Positions 34,368 through 46,322 of a DNA stretch of 64,000 nucleotides are shown here, piece by piece. Location of the stretch: assembly GCA_932294295.1 (NCBI GenBank), contig OW028584.1, forward strand, positions 35,907,969-35,971,968. Reading direction: 5' to 3'. How positions within the stretch are numbered: position 1 is the first letter of the stretch; each line of letters starts with the position of its first letter. This DNA comes from Alitta virens (lineage: Eukaryota > Annelida > Polychaeta > Phyllodocida > Nereididae). The notes below the pieces were generated by a model. That model saw only the letters and a list, made by a program, of their open reading frames with translations, made no database searches and was not told where the DNA came from. Made by a program: the position numbers and the translations under genes.

Positions 34368-35041
34368 ATTGAGATGTCACATGACTGGTTGCTTGAAAAT
34401 TTTATATTTTTTCATGCATTTTAAAACCCATGGTTGGGAAACTAAAATATTTAAGACTATCAACAATGCAACTGCATGCTCTCATCTTTATATCAACAAA
34501 TAATTCTGCCTTGTTTAACAATGTTTAAAGATAGTTTCTACGGTGGAATGGCCATTTTTAACAATTTTGGAAATAAGCACGTACTTTTAATTTGTAATTT
34601 ATAAGCCTGCGTTCAATTTACCACGAGATGTAAGATATAATTGGAAATAGAGAATATGTCACGTGAAAAGGACTCTTGCATATTTAGTGAGTTATTTGCC
34701 CGTTTTTCTTGACAACGAATTAACAAGATTAAATATATATTTAATTTAGATTTTCATATGATTGTAAGTTTTGCGAAAAACATCATAAAATAGATTTCCT
34801 TAAAATGTGTTCCTGTGTTTTCTACAAATTCATGTTGGTTCTGTTTTATTGAGAGTTTGAGAAATACCAGCAATGCTCGTATTTAATTTCAGTCTAGTTA
34901 CTTGTTCTGATTTGGTCACATATAGATTTATTATATTTATTCATGTTTTATTATATCTAATTTGTTCAAATTTACAGATTTATGTGTAGCTCTGAGATCT
35001 ATTCAATTTTAGACATTAATGCTATATAAATAGACTTACAG

Positions 35042-35184
35042 TCCAATAAAACAGTCCTATCTGCAGGCCACGCAGCTGTAGTACCATTGAGACAAAATGA
35101 TTTCTGGTTATCAATCATCCAATCAATAAAAGAACCAGGCAGAGAGTTTGGCTGTGCAATAGATGGGGGTAATAGATTTTACAG
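35042..35184 (+). CDS. Possible exon of an unidentified gene
   Basis: An acceptor (ACTTACAG) precedes and a donor (AG|GTAAAT) follows a 143-base segment. It is open in one frame for 47 codons: SNKTVLSAGHAAVVPLRQND, then FWLSIIQSIKEPGREF, GCAIDGGNRFY. The composition is protein-like (balanced, with W, C and G) and unlike the AT-rich surroundings. No family was recognised and no partner exon was found nearby on either side, so it could be one exon of a large-intron gene, a pseudo-exon, or chance. Confidence 0.35.
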
Positions 35185-35577
35185 GTAAATATTTTGTTAA
35201 GGAAATCATTTTTGAAAATGATGAATTTCTTCCATTGCCTGGCAAGCTACTGTATGCAATGCAATATCAATATTCAATGTTTTAAAAATATTTTCCCTCC
35301 ATTTGTACAACTTTTTTTCTCTCTCTCTCTCTCTTCTTTGACCACGTTTAACCCAACCTCTGATGTATTTGTTCAAAACTGTAAATCTGAATAAATCACA
35401 TGCTTTGTGAAATATTCTCCACTACGAAATAAAGTATAATAATAATACTATAAATCCTTCCAAAAACAATTATGTGAAAAAGACAATGGTAAAGTGAGCA
35501 TTGAGCATTATTGTTATTTGCAAGGAAAAGTTTGAGTTTATCTTTCATGCACAAAGCTAATCTGCAATATCCATAAG

Positions 35578-35680
35578 ATAAGATAAGATAAAACTTTATT
35601 TATAGTCGGAGGTGCAAGACAAAACAATAAAACATAAGCCATAAAGCTTTTAGCCAACTGGTAAAAATAACAATAACAAT
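35578..35680 (-). mobile_element. LINE 3' end with (TTATC)n tail
   Basis: Reverse reading: CTATAAATAAAGTTTTATCT then repeated TTATC units. Typical 3' terminus of a LINE; no ORF remains. Confidence 0.5.
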
Positions 35681-35765
35681 GAAATATATACAGATGATTA
35701 GAATGAGATTATGACTTAACTACTCAATGATCATAAATTATTTTGCTGACAGATTATACATACCA

Positions 35766-35948
35766 GGGGTGGGTTTAGCTCAGTGGTAGCGTGCGGAGCT
35801 TCCAACCACTGGGTCCCGGGTTTAATTCCTGGGCAAGCCTAAGTTGGATGGCTGTTTCATCCTTCATCTCATTGTCATGGTCCCTTCCTGTTCTAATAAG
35901 CCCATCAGGTGCAGAAATACTGGATGCAAAGCCCTAATCCACCCAACA
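35766..35948 (+). mobile_element. SINE family A, full copy
   Basis: Starts AGGGGTGGGTTTAGCTCAGT, B-box-like GGGTTTAATTCC, and ends CCCTAATCCACCCAAC. Same family as 34181-34367, opposite strand. Confidence 0.85.
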
Positions 35949-36445
35949 ACAATCTATATCCATACCATAAGGTGTGGCGCTGACTGTGATGTGGCTAAAA
36001 GAAGCATACAGGCAGCAGGATTTGAACTCATGCACCCAGATTCACACAAAGAAAACTTGCAGAAGATCAGTTCCTGAGCTAATGCACTAGGGATTTTTCA
36101 CGCACGTCAAAAATGCTCTATTTGCAGTCTCGAGAAGTCCCTGAAGGGAATTATTGCTTATTTGTGTGTTGGTCACTCATGCAATAAATGAAGTATTGAA
36201 CAAAGTCTGTCAGGCTAATATGGATGTCTAAACGTAATCTTCTGCTTACTGAGCCATCACTGAAGACAAGCTGCTTGCTAAATTGTTTGCTTTGTCCTCT
36301 GAGGCTACAGTGCATGTGTACCTATGCTGTGTGGTCAGGTCCATTGCTAATACCTGTAGCAGTATTTTGTGCAATAACATCGCAATATAAATAAGAGCCA
36401 ACAGCGGTGTGTGGTCAGGAAGGCTGTCTTGGGCTACTGTAGCAG

Positions 36446-36772
36446 CTGAATAATTATATTGGCCTAATGGTTAAGGAGTCCACCAATTCCTTACTGGCCA
36501 GCTCTGTTGATTTAAGGTCCCTGGCTATAGCTTAATCCCTGGCCTGGGCACTCTATTCGAGCTACATCCCAACTGGATGTCGATAGCATAAGACGTTAAT
36601 TGGAGGTGCCTCGCACTCTGTATCAATGCTGAGACAGGTAAAGGACTCCGCCTATTGGGTAAATGTGTAACATGGTGGACTCCAAACCTTATCATCTCAT
36701 CGTTACATCTGCTCCTGGCAGCTGATAGTCTAAGCTGACTAAGCTTCCAAATTGAGACATAATAGCCTTATT
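36446..36772 (+). mobile_element. SINE family B, near-complete copy
   Basis: Head GGCCTAATGGTTAAGGAGTC, B-box region degenerate, body ATCCCAACTGGATGTCGATA ... GGTAAATGTGTAACATGGTG ... CATCTCATCGTTACATCTGC. Compare 50986-51288. Confidence 0.75.
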
Positions 36773-37029
36773 AGGGCAAACAGAAACACATGTAATGTGC
36801 CATGTGTACGTTTTCCATGTGTTTATGCATTCAAAACGCACATGGCACATTTGGCCATGTATGCAACTAATAAAAGGTGTAGCTGAGCTACAACATCTTC
36901 CTTTTGATCGTTTGCCGCGGCAATCAGATGGCTACTTATAAGCTATTTCCAAGCAAGCCATATGTGCTGACAGCTGGATTCTTCTGAATTTCTTCGGAAT
37001 CTATTGCTCAATAGCACCAGTAGCACAGT

Positions 37030-37218
37030 GGGGGCCTAGCTCATTGGGGCCTGGCTCAGTGATGGCGCACTGGGCTTCCAACCACTGGTGCCCGGGTTCA
37101 TTGCCCGGTCGAGCTTAAGTTGGATGGCTGTTTCCTCCATCATCTCATTGCCTTGGTCCCTGCCTGCTATCGTCAGGTGCAAAAAAACAGGATGTCAAGA
37201 ACTAATCCACCCACCCAC
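37030..37218 (+). mobile_element. SINE family A with duplicated head
   Basis: GGGGCCTAGCTCATTGGGGC is followed by a second GCCTGGCTCAGTGATGGCGC, so the A-box region appears partly duplicated. B-box-like GGGTTCATTGCCCGG and the usual tail ending CCACCCACCCACCC. Confidence 0.8.
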
Positions 37219-37492
37219 CCATGATAGCACCATGATGGCTCAAACATATAGATCATCTAACATCACCATCTAGTATTAATTCAATTAGGCATTTTGCTGA
37301 GATGATGTTAATGCAGCCTTTACATAAGCCACTTTACACTTCTCTTACCTTTACATAAGCCCATGCACTGAGCAAGAAATGGCGCCACTTCCTCTCATTA
37401 ATTTGGTGTGAAATGTCAAGAGCAAGCAAGATGGCTGTTACAACGTCATATTGGTCTATATCTATTCACCGTATCATCATGGAATATCTTAG

Positions 37493-37645
37493 AGCAGATT
37501 TCATAGACTTGGAAATTGAACTCCAGGTGTTGTCATGTGATTCCGGGACTCCCATTCGTTATATGACATGTCCTCAGCCAATGGGAGTCTTAGAATCACA
37601 TGACGTCCACCGGAAGTTAGTTTTTAAGTCTATGAAGTCTGCTGT
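37493..37645. mobile_element. Inverted-repeat element (MITE-like)
   Basis: Arms of about 72 bp: left GCAGATTTCATAGACTTGGA, right (reversed) GCAGACTTCATAGACTTAAA. Inner parts share TCATGTGATTC and GACTCCCATT. The second copy is at 8634-8775. Confidence 0.75.
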
Positions 37646-38365
37646 AACCAAATAACAAGGTTAGGAAGTCAGCTGAACATTCTATGCAGTTAGTTTCATA
37701 AAATATGGTTAACTCTAGACAGCTGTAGCGACCTATTCCTGGCCGTATCTGTAACCAGCCAGCCACTTTTGTCCACTGCTAGCTTATAGTTGGCTTACAC
37801 CTACCAACACTGAAAAAATATAAACCTTCATAAGTGTAAGAAATATATCCAATATATATGTATATTTATTAGACATACATCTTTTCAACAAGAAATATGA
37901 CAAATATGCGTAACTCTTAACTTACGCAACAAATAGTACTGCATGTACATTTAGATCTGGCTTTAGTTTCATATAAAAGATAGCTATAGTCAGATGGTTC
38001 CATTGAAGATAGCATCGTATAGCAGAAGTTATCTAGCTTTGTCTAGGTTCAATTAGACAGGTCGTTTTTAATGAAACTAACTTTATGTGTACTTGAGGAT
38101 TCCTAGTACTGAAGAACCTTTGAAGGTGATGAGGATGCATAGTTAGATACGGCAAGTGCAAGATCTTGCCACGTGAGGGAGAGAGGGGGAGTCTATACCT
38201 GTTACAAAACTAGAAAGTTTCTACATATTTGTACAGTTTGTATAAATATGAACCTGCCAACAAGAGAAGCCTTGTTGCTGAACTTGGCTGATGCCACATG
38301 ACGTGACACAGTGTCATCGACAAAAAGGCGAAAATAGCCAACGCTGTAATACTGTATTTATCCAG
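37646..38365. other. Flank of the Harbinger element, nothing recognised
   Basis: AT-rich sequence. Segments near 37717-37870 (AGCTGTAGCGACCT, TATAAACCTTCATAAGTGTA) are reverse complements of 33425-33560, so a repeat is present here in opposite orientation. No gene is supported. Confidence 0.4.
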
Positions 38366-38751
38366 TAAAGGGGGTTTCACACATAGCCGGATCAGACGCA
38401 GGAGCGTCCCGGAATAAAATTTCGTTAAATCCGGGGCGGTCCGGGCGAAAAAGTTAGAAATGTAAACAAACGAAATAATTGGGCGGTGTGGACACGAAGG
38501 CAAGACGGAGGCAACAAGGAGCAACACGGTCATGACACGGATGTGTACGGGTGCTACACGGATATGTACGGAGGAGCGCGGTTAAACAAGGAATGAGCCA
38601 CGGTTGTAGCCGGAGGTAACACGACTGTGCCGGAGGCGGGCGGAGTGAACCGGATGTTACACGGGGCCTTCACGGATATACCCGATCTTTACACGATCTT
38701 ACTACGATATCACTACGGAGTTAAGCGGTTTTCACCCGGATCACTCTGAAT

Positions 38752-40211
38752 TTGGTATTTAAACTGCCTGCGTTCCACTGTCCATCATTCCACTTCGGAC
38801 TACCATACTGCAAAGTTGTTGCTGCTACTACAGAAAAATTGGATATGTCTTTATCACACTACGACGGGGTGGAATTGGATTTGAAGTGCATGGACATGCA
38901 AGTCCAGCTATTGACTGCTGCTAATGATATAATTCTGCAAGAAGAACACAAACTGCAAGATGATGCAGTGAGGGCCACAACATCAATTGATGAAGATGAC
39001 CTATTAGAAAATGCTGCTGCTGCACCAAGACGAAGAAGAAGAAGGCAAATGTGGGTGCGACCTTGGCTGCTAAGAATACCTCTTTATGGGCAGTATGAAA
39101 AACTGATGGCTGAATTGACTGCAGAAGATGTGGGTGGCTTCAAGAATTTCATGAGGATGGAGCCTGACTTATTCCATGAAGTTCTTGCCAGAGTGGGACC
39201 TAGGATTACAAAGCAGGATACCTTTTGGAGGAGGGCCCTTGAACCTGGATTGAAACTGGCTATTACCTTGCGCTACCTGGGTACGGGCAACAGCTACAAG
39301 TCTCTGCAGTATGGATTTAGGGTAGCCTTCAATACCATTTCTATCCTTGTCATCGAAGTCTGCCAGGCCATCATAGACGAGTACTCAGCAGAAGTCATGC
39401 AGTGTCCTGTAACCCCAGAAGCCTGGAAAGAAGTTGCCAATGGATTCTACAACAGATGGAACTTCCCCCACTGTGTCGGCGCCATTGATGGGAAGCACGT
39501 TGCCATCAGATGTCCTGCCAAGTCTGGATCCCTGTTCTACAAATACAAGGGAAATTTTTCTCTATTGTCCTACTGGCTGTAGTTGATGCTGAATACAAGT
39601 TCCTCTACGTTGACATTGGTGCCAGTGGATCAGGCTCAGATGCTGGAGTGTTTAGTCAGACAGAATTGAAGGAAGCGCTACAAAGTGGGAACATTGGATT
39701 ACCTGAACCAGATAACCTGCCTAATGATGACCAACCAGTGCCTTACTTCATAGTTGGGGATGATGCCTTTGGACTGCAGACTTGGATGATGAAGCCTCTG
39801 CCTCACAGGAACATGACCATGAAAGACAGAATCTTCAACTACAGACTTTCTAGAGCTAGACGGGTGGTAGAGAATGCCTTTGGACTTTTGGCTGCCAGGT
39901 TCAGGTGTCTCCTCACAACAATGCCTCAAAGTCCTGACAGAGTGTGTACCATAACTCTTGCTTGCTGTGTGTTGCACAACCTACTGAGGGTGAGGTATCC
40001 AACTGCTCAAGTGAATGCTGTGGACCAGGAAAATGCCGACATCCATGCGATCATCCCAGGTGCATGGAGGGAGAATGCTGCCAATCTACCAGACATGGGA
40101 CATGTGTTCAGAGGCAACACAAACAGAGCAGCCAAGGAAATGCGGCAATACTTGGTCAGCTACGTGAACTCAGCAGCTGGGAGTGTACCATGGCAGCAAG
40201 ACAAGATTTGA
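38752..40211 (+). pseudogene. Harbinger (HARBI1-like) transposase, single frameshift
   Basis: DDE endonuclease that cuts and joins the element ends. The N-terminal frame from 38752 (or the internal ATG at 38845) has a helix-rich region with MEPDLFHEVLARVGP and LAITLRYLGTGNSYKSLQYG, as in HARBI1. The first catalytic Asp is D246 in GAIDGKH (39487-39489). Within the GGGAAATTTTTC run at 39549-39560 the frame shifts by one base, and the coding continues in another frame: SIVLLAVVDAEY, GASGSGSDAGVF, second Asp in VGDDAF (39759-39761), Glu in RARRVVENAFG (39870-39872), ending at 40209-40211. All three catalytic residues survive. The break lies in homopolymers, so a sequencing error or a very recent mutation are both possible. 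Confidence 0.93.
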
Positions 40212-40457
40212 AAACAACACGAATGATGTAAGTTTCAACATTTAATTAATAGCAAACTTCAGACTTCTGCAGCACACAAGTGCAAAAAATACACATCATT
40301 TAATTATTGTCATGTAATACAGTTTACATGAAAACATAAGTAAAAGTTCATTGTTCATTACATTAAACTTCATTGGTATACAGTTCACATGAAAACATAA
40401 GTAATAACAGTTCATTGTTCATTTCATTAAAGTTCATTGTTCATTTCCAGGTCAACA

Positions 40458-42384
40458 TTACTCGGTTGTGGTAGTTGGAGGCGTGGGCACCGAAAAGGAG
40501 GAGTTATGGTCATCACCACCAACCATTCCCCCCACACTAGTGTTCAACAAGTAGCTGGTGAGCGAAACATCCTGAGGCGTGCTGCAATCCTGTGGTGACA
40601 TGGAAGTACGACCGTGAGAAGGACCTGAAGTCAACCAGGCCTGACTGATAATCGTAGAAGATGTCGCAGGAGGGGGGATCGGTGCAGGCACAGACGAAGA
40701 AGAAGGGGCAGACGACACGAGAGCCTGGGGCGAAGGGCCGGACGGAGTAGCGAACATCCGGGCAGCAGGGCTGGATGAATGCTGTGCGAACATCTGGGCA
40801 GCAGGGCTGGAAGAATGCTGTGTGAACATCTGGGCAGCAGGGCTGGAAGAATGCTGTGTGAACATCTGGGCAGCAGGGCTGGAAGAATGCTGATGATGAG
40901 GGAACATCTGCACAGGAGGACCGGATGAACTGGCTGTAGTAGCAGGAGCAGGGAGGACGAACTGCTGCTGCTGCTGCTGAGGGACAGGAGGCAGAAACTG
41001 ATGATACTGCTGTTGCTGTTGCAGTTGCTGTTGCTGCTGCTGTTGCTGTTGCTGCTGGCGCTTGCGACGATACGCCTGCTTAAACTGCATCAGGTTGTTT
41101 AAGGTTTGGGCCTGGTAATCCCACCAAGTGTCTGTGTCCATCTGCATCACTTCGTGGTAGATCATGTCCGTGAACACCCTCTTGGACAAGCTGCCTGAGT
41201 CCGTCGGCTGACTCAACTTGCTGTGCATGTCCCTCTGCAGATCGGTGGCTTTTTCAATCAGCTGGAAATAGGAAAAAACACAACATTAGAGTAAGTCACA
41301 TGGCAACTGCAATAGCATGTGCATTATTGACAATGTACTGAAAAGACACATCACCATACAGTGAACACTGGAAGTGCCAAGAAACAAAGCTACCACTTTC
41401 TACTATGGAAAAGCTACAACGTTAAAATGCAAGATTACAATTACAACTTTAAACTGCAACATTACAATACGATTATCTTGATTATCATGGCAACTGAAGC
41501 AGTATACTTACTTGAGTGACAGCTTGTGTAGCAATTCCATCTCCACTAGCTGCAAGGCTGGATGAATCACGGTCATGATGATGACGAGGCTGACGTCTGG
41601 ACGTCTTCTTGCTTGGAGGAGGGGCCCCCATCTTCCTCCTGCTGCTGCTGCTGTCGCCCTTGTAAGGCCCACCCTTGGACCTGCTTGTATCCGAATCCCT
41701 GCCACCATCATCCGAACTATCCACAATGACCTCCTCAGCTTCAGACGTGTCATCCTCAGTGGTAGGTCTGTTGCTGCTGGATGGAGTTTTGGCTGATAAG
41801 CTCTGGGAAAGCTGCCCACCTTTCTTTCTTTTCCCAGCATCAACCCTCTTGATGTGGCGTTCGAGGTAGCCGAAATTCTCCATGATCCAGTTGTCCCGGT
41901 CTGTCAGGATTCTGGCGGCCCTACCAGAAGGCTTCTTGCTTGGATCCGTCAGCTTCCCAACTGAAGTGCGCATTGAGTCAATCCAAGTTTTCAGCTGCTG
42001 CGCAGTACAACCCAGCTCCTTCGCCTTCTGGTCTATCATTCGCGATTTGATGTCTGTCCGCTTGTATTGAGCAAGCCGCCGGTTATACAACATCTCCTGG
42101 GAACGGTACCAGTCGGCCACATCTTGTTCCTGGTCATCTGTCAGGTTCAGGGCTTCCTTTTTCTGCCTCTTCGCTTTTGCTGCAGGTGGGGGTGGAGCTG
42201 CAGTAGGAGGTACTGCAGGTTCAGCAGGTACAACTGGCCCAGGTAAATCTGGCATGCCTTGCGGACTTTGCGGTCTTGAAGAGGTATTACTGGCTGCATC
42301 TTCTTCAACAGCAGCAGGTGGTGCAGGTTCCTCTTGCACAACAGTCTTCTTGCCAGGCCTCCCCTTTCCTCTCCTAGGTGGCAT
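40458..42384 (-). CDS. MADF-domain (Myb/SANT-like) partner protein of the Harbinger transposon
   Basis: Two exons, 42384-41512 and 41261-40458, joined across a 250-bp intron (donor CAA|GTAAGT, acceptor TTTCCAG|CTG) in phase 0, giving about 558 aa. ATG at 42384 (MPPRRGKGRPGKK, AT-hook-like) is preferred to an upstream in-frame start in a CTG repeat. The MADF domain is at about residues 81-148 (DVADWYRSQEMLYNRRLAQY ... ELGCTAQQLKTWIDSMR). Then come Ser/Lys-rich linkers, a conserved helix at the exon join (LIEKATDLQRDMHSKLSQ), polyglutamine (coded 40968-41061), and four degenerate copies of QMFTQHSSSPAA. In Harbinger elements the Myb-like protein aids nuclear import and DNA binding of the transposase. 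No disabling change is seen. Confidence 0.85.
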
Positions 42385-43313
42385 GGTGGTTAATTCAAGA
42401 AACAGCAGTAGCAGCAGCAGCAATCCAGAAGGTAATATCCAGAAGAAATGGTGGATGATAAATCAATTAATTCGATGATCAACGATGAACGGCGGGCGGT
42501 GGAATGATGCTTCTCCAAAGACGGCGGTTGTATATATACTCAGGCATCCATACTCACTCCGTGTCAGTTTAATTAACTCCGTCTTGACATCTTGTTCACT
42601 CCTGTATGTCCGCATTGACCTCGTGTGACACCGTGTACTTAACGGAGTTAACCGGGTCAAGCAAATGACATGTAAACCCGCTTTCCCTGTTCACTCCGTT
42701 TAGACTCCGTGTTGGTCCTAGTTCACTCGTGTGGAACCGAGTTGCTCCTTGTGCTCCCCGGAGCGTACTTTTCATGCCCGGTTGACGCCGGACTTAGCCG
42801 GAGATCACACGAAGTATTTCGGTGTCAATACGGAGGTCCCCGGAGATCGACGGAGTCTACTGGGAGTCTACACGGATCTACACGGACCAACACGGATTTA
42901 ACTATTCCGGGATCTCCGGCATGAAAAATTAAACATGTTCAATTTTTTTGCCGGAGTCCCCCGGTGTTACCGGACCATGCCGGACAATGCCGGACACTCC
43001 CAGACATGAACAAGATGTCTATACGCCTTTCCCCGGAGTATGCGGGAGTATTCCGGAGTTGTCCTCTGGGACGCTCCTGCCTCTGATCCGGCTATGTGTG
43101 AAACCCCCTTTAGCCTAAGATCTGGTCCACTGTGCTAGGGCTTCTCTAAAATAGTCTTGTAGGTCAGTACCTTGCACTCATACTGACCCATGTCGGTAAG
43201 ACGTCGATAAGATGTCAGTCAACATTGACGAACATTGACCTGACCTGGCATTGACCTGACCCGGCATGCTATCCGAATTGATGTTTAATATATGTAAATG
43301 TCTGTTATCTTCA

Positions 43314-43485
43314 TGTGGGTGGGTGGATTAGGGCTTTACGTCCTGCATTTCGGCACCTGATGGGCTAATTAGGACAGGCAGAGACCATGGCAATGAGACG
43401 AAGGATGAAACAGCCATCCAACATAGGCTCAACTGGGAATTGAACCCGGGACCCAGCGTGCTACCACTGAGCTAGGCCACCACCC
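43314..43485 (-). mobile_element. SINE family A with anticodon-arm deletion
   Basis: As 34181-34367 but lacking about 17 bases of the anticodon-arm region between the A- and B-box segments (CCCGGGACCCAGCGTGCTAC). Located about 200 bp beyond the Harbinger element. Confidence 0.8.
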
Positions 43486-43532
43486 TCTGTTATCCTCATG
43501 GATGAGCTCATCTCACTATAACAATTACACTC

Positions 43533-43798
43533 TTGGCAGGCCTGTTCAGGCTTGAGCCTTTCTCAACTCCCTGGGGAGCATACACATACCCAGCATGCAG
43601 CCAATTACGATGCTTAATAGGTCAAGCACTCACAATTGCCATCTCTGCCTATAGCCAAGCACCCATTTACACCTGGGCGGAGTGGAGCAAAGAGATATGG
43701 AGGATCTGCTCAGTTCCTCCATGCCATTATAAGGTTTGAACCTACAACCTTGCATTTTGCAAGCGAGCACCTTGACCACTAGGCCAATGCACCTCTAT
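43533..43798 (-). mobile_element. SINE family C, full copy
   Basis: The reverse strand starts GAGGTGCATTGGCCTAGTGG (A-box-like) with B-box-like GGTTCAAACCTTATAATGG. The body contains GAACTGAGCAGATCCTCC, CCCAGGTGTAAATGGGTGCT and TGGCAATTGTGAGTGC and ends in CCTGAACAGGCC. Other copies: 53043 and 59125. Confidence 0.75.
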
Positions 43799-43799
43799 A

Positions 43800-44425
43800 T
43801 TACTAAAAGCAAGCTATCTACACTGCCCTGCAAAAACATAAGAACAATATGTTTTGCAAATATAATTATGTGTTCATTACAATATATGTCCCAGATAACA
43901 TTGGGCTGATGTGGAGTGGATCTATAACATTTAGGACGTTATCTAAGTCTGCTTTCTGGGTCTGTTATCTGGGTCTGTATCCGCTTATCATTCTCACTAT
44001 AGTATTATGTTACATGTTTACAAGCTATGAATAATAAAACATGCTACATTTGCTCAACATTTGACTGGAGTTGCCCATTATGTCATGCCTGGTGTTGAAG
44101 ACCTCTGGAGATATAAAGGCGTAACTATAGAGGGCACTGGAGCCCTTCTCCAACTTAGAAGCAATCTCTGCTAAGAAATTGTATTTGTTACTATCTTGGG
44201 GTACGTATACCTTAGGCCTTAATACTACAACAATTAGGATTAAAATATAGGAGCTTTTTAGTATGCAGTCTTCTGATAGAAATACTTGTGACTGATGCAG
44301 ACTCATTTGTGTGATCATATTTATAGTCATAGTTTCAGCAGAAAGATTTTAGACACTTTACCCTACTTCCATCACCTGACTGAGCATATTGCATGCAAAC
44401 TCTGTCCCACCCTAATTTTCTGAAT
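43800..44425. other. No gene recognised; CCAGATA-family fragment
   Basis: CCCAGATAACATTGGGCTGA at 43889 and TGTTATCTGGG near 43964 look like the two ends of a small CCAGATA element. The remainder is unassigned. Confidence 0.4.
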
Positions 44426-44429
44426 GACA

Positions 44430-44568
44430 AGACGCATCTGCTCGTGAGACCCATCTGCCGATACCAGGAAAGCTACTTCACCTGTCACAAAATTGAGTCA
44501 CCCTAGACAGTACACGCAAGACAAACAGCCACTATGCCTTATCAGCTTATATATTAATGGGTAGATAA
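44430..44568 (+). repeat. Dispersed repeat copy 1, few 14-mer units
   Basis: GACGCATCTGCTCGTGAGAC then GATACCAGGAAAGCTACTTC ... CCCTAGACAGTACACGCAAG ... ATATTAATGGGTAGAT. The same sequence follows the minisatellite at 46323-46616, but here only about two degenerate 14-mers precede it. Confidence 0.75.
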
Positions 44569-45854
44569 AAATACCCTCAACCAAAACAGAAACGCATCAA
44601 GTTTTTTACAATTTGGCAATATGGCCGGTTTGGTCATGATTCTTTTCAGGGCTGTCCGGGGGTCATTATAGTGGGTTTCATTTAGTGGAATTCAATCATT
44701 TATGCCGCCATTTATATGTAATCATTCATGGGGTTCAACAGAGTCTTAATATTGTGGTTGCAGTCATCTTATAAGATGGGGGGGTTTGACAAATTAAAAT
44801 ATATTGCAGGGACCACTAATATACATTTTATGTGTTAGGCAATATAATTAAAATGTTTCTAAAAAACCCTCCCCCTTAAGTTCGCTACTGCATGCACAGG
44901 CTGACTTGACTTTAGCATTGAATGAATATCTCGAATGAGGAACTCTAGATTACATCTGGAAGCAGATAGAGTGGTAAGAAAATCCCAGCTTGGATTAACA
45001 TTGAAACCCCTCAGCAGCAGCAGCAGCAGCAGCAGCCAGTGAATTGATGCTTAATTGGGACTGCCACAAGACGTGCCTTTTGCTCATTACATAACAGATC
45101 CAACATATATCTCACGGCAATTGGATCTTATTGACTTTCTCACACCAGGTGTGGATGTTGTGCTATGTCATTAGATGCAAGGCCAAATCTAAATTAACAT
45201 CTTTGACCTATTGCAGATATTTCTCCTGCAGCTGAGCCAAAGGATTAATCTACATTTGCAGGCAATAAACAAATGTTGCCCAGTGCCATGTCAGAGACAT
45301 CAGTTTGGCTTCAGCTGAGCTATAGTTTATGGAATCTTGTTTAACCTGAGGTATTTCTATAAATACAGTCGGGTCCAATATTGTGGTCTTGTCGACGAGG
45401 TGGTCTTAGTGTCATTGAGGGATTAGTTGTACACAATTTCAATTCAAATTTGCCACAAATAATAAATTCGTAAAATGTATGAATATGTCCATGATAATCA
45501 TTCGAATAAAGTTTTTTTTTTCTTTAAATATTTGCAGTTTAATGATTTGTGTTGGCTGCCTTTATAAAGAGGATGGCAATAGAATTAAAAAGATCTGCGA
45601 GAAACGTATAAGTAACATCCACAATGACATTGCAAAGTAATACGATTCATGGACAGGAAACGGCATGATGTTTCATTTCCTTGACACTTGTCAAAGTAAA
45701 GTTCTTTTCAAGCAGGAAGAAATGAATGTCAGGAATGTGAGATATTCAGCTTTTTAAACTAAGAGAGAAAATGTGACATTATATATATGAACTTTCATTG
45801 TTTGCAACTTAGCTATATTTGCCAAATTCAATGCTGGGCTTACGATGGATGATT
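44569..45854. other. No gene recognised; short (CAG)n
   Basis: CAG microsatellite at 45012-45036. No exon or element border was identified elsewhere in this stretch. Confidence 0.4.
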
Positions 45855-46080
45855 ATTTTACCTTTTAGTGTAAGCATGCATTTATATTCCATATCATGCG
45901 TCCATTTCCCAGATAACATTCCAAATCCGGACAACATCGGTGCAATATCGGCAAGGTTGATACGATATTGTTCCAACAGGAGCCAATATTGAAACGATGT
46001 TGGTCCGATTTGGAATGTTATCTGGGAAATGGATGCATGATATGGAATATAAATGCATGCTTACACTAAAAGGTAAAAAA
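45855..46080. mobile_element. Long palindrome centred on a CCAGATA MITE
   Basis: The MITE spans 45909-46025 with ends CCAGATAACATTCCAAATC. Pairing extends about 50 bp beyond each end (left ACCTTTTAGTGTAAGCATGC, right the exact reverse), so each arm is about 95 bp with a spacer of about 25 bp. Confidence 0.8.
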
Positions 46081-46322
46081 AAAAGCTAACAAAAAACTGA
46101 GTTCTGCTGCATTTACGAAAACTCACTTGTAGGATATTCTTATAAATGCATTACCATGGCTTATTATATTCACCTGTGCTAGTGTAGGAAATTTACGCTT
46201 TTGTTTATAAAATACATCAGTGGTTTTAGCAAGTTATAACCATCTCAGTCTTAACTACAACTGAATGATTCGTTACCTAACTGAACAATGCACATACAAA
46301 GTGCAAAGTTTGTCAGAAAGAC

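Larger units (their letters stand above)
38369..43109. mobile_element. Full-length PIF/Harbinger DNA transposon (4741 bp)
   Basis: Terminal inverted repeats of about 43 bp begin AGGGGGTTTCACACATAGCC on both ends with one or two mismatches. TAA (38366-38368) and TTA (43110-43112) flank it, so the 3-bp target duplication has one changed base. It carries the two genes usual for the superfamily: a DDE transposase (+, 38752-40211) and a MADF/Myb-like gene (-, 42384-40458), convergent with about 250 bp between stops. Subterminal regions are GC-rich with CGGAG, ACACGG and CCGGACAATG repeats. The MITE at 9944-10602 shares its ends. Confidence 0.95.

Noticed and set aside
41508..42341. Extra reading frames overlapping the MADF gene
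   Set aside because: Shadows of the GC-rich MADF coding exon in other frames.
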